Shown here piece by piece: positions 14,022-14,037 of a stretch of DNA of 14,037 nucleotides; the first letter of the stretch is position 1; each line of letters opens with the position of its first letter. Under the pieces are notes generated by a model. The model saw only the letters and a list, made by a program, of their open reading frames with translations, had not been told where the DNA came from and did not search any database. Position numbers and translations under genes: made by a program. This stretch comes from Catenibacillus sp964565805 (GTDB taxonomy: Bacteria; Bacillota; Clostridia; Lachnospirales; Lachnospiraceae), in assembly GCA_964565805.1 (NCBI GenBank), contig CAZMGH010000054.1, forward strand, positions 1 through 14,037, given 5' to 3'.

Positions 14022-14037
14022 CTGATTTCTCTGTATA

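Overview
The window reads as a contig piece from a Clostridia genome, most likely Lachnospiraceae. The evidence is the strong AGGAGG-type ribosome binding sites, several TTG starts, fused Wzz/BY-kinase proteins, a REC plus BTAD-like regulator and an IS21-like end. This placement is inference from gene style. Every gene I can support is on the minus strand, so the window is described here from right to left in transcription order.

Right end (about 14037-11975): a phosphate uptake operon. A good sigma-A-like promoter (TTGACA-17-TATTTT) is followed by a roughly 250-base leader with hairpins and a possible coding remnant. Next come a PiT-family phosphate transporter and a DUF47/PhoU-like partner. 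A strong intrinsic terminator closes the unit.

Centre (about 11870-1372): a long run of co-directional genes, starting at an extended -10 promoter beside a 9-base poly-G tract. The order is a nucleotidyltransferase-fold protein (NTP_transf_5 type), a REC/BTAD response regulator without a visible kinase, a PqqD-like chaperone, a radical SAM/SPASM enzyme, an HPr-kinase-like protein, an ABC exporter, a membrane-anchored Ig-repeat protein and two successive Wzz/BY-kinase proteins. The PqqD, radical SAM and HprK-like genes look like a peptide-modification (RiPP-type) cassette. The downstream genes look like the control end of an exopolysaccharide locus, yet no glycosyltransferase, flippase or polymerase is present. 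This combination is the best candidate for an undescribed system. A terminator-like hairpin at 7284-7345 divides the cassette from the exporter half.

Two 100-N gaps affect the reading. The gap at 1712-1811 is almost certainly an assembly artefact, because the same 55 bases stand on both sides. Collapsing it restores a Tyr-rich BY-kinase tail and a 490-residue protein. The gap at 8121-8220 has no such overlap and removes the C-terminus of the radical SAM enzyme and the N-terminus of the HprK-like protein.

Left end (1-1390): an AT-rich, separately promoted AAA/ABC-type ATPase gene resembling OLD/AAA_15 defence ATPases. The first 12 codons of an overlapping partner gene (MKYLMMCEGPNA, then stop) survive, and about 110 bases further on lie IS21-like tandem repeats. 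This looks like a broken two-gene defence module.
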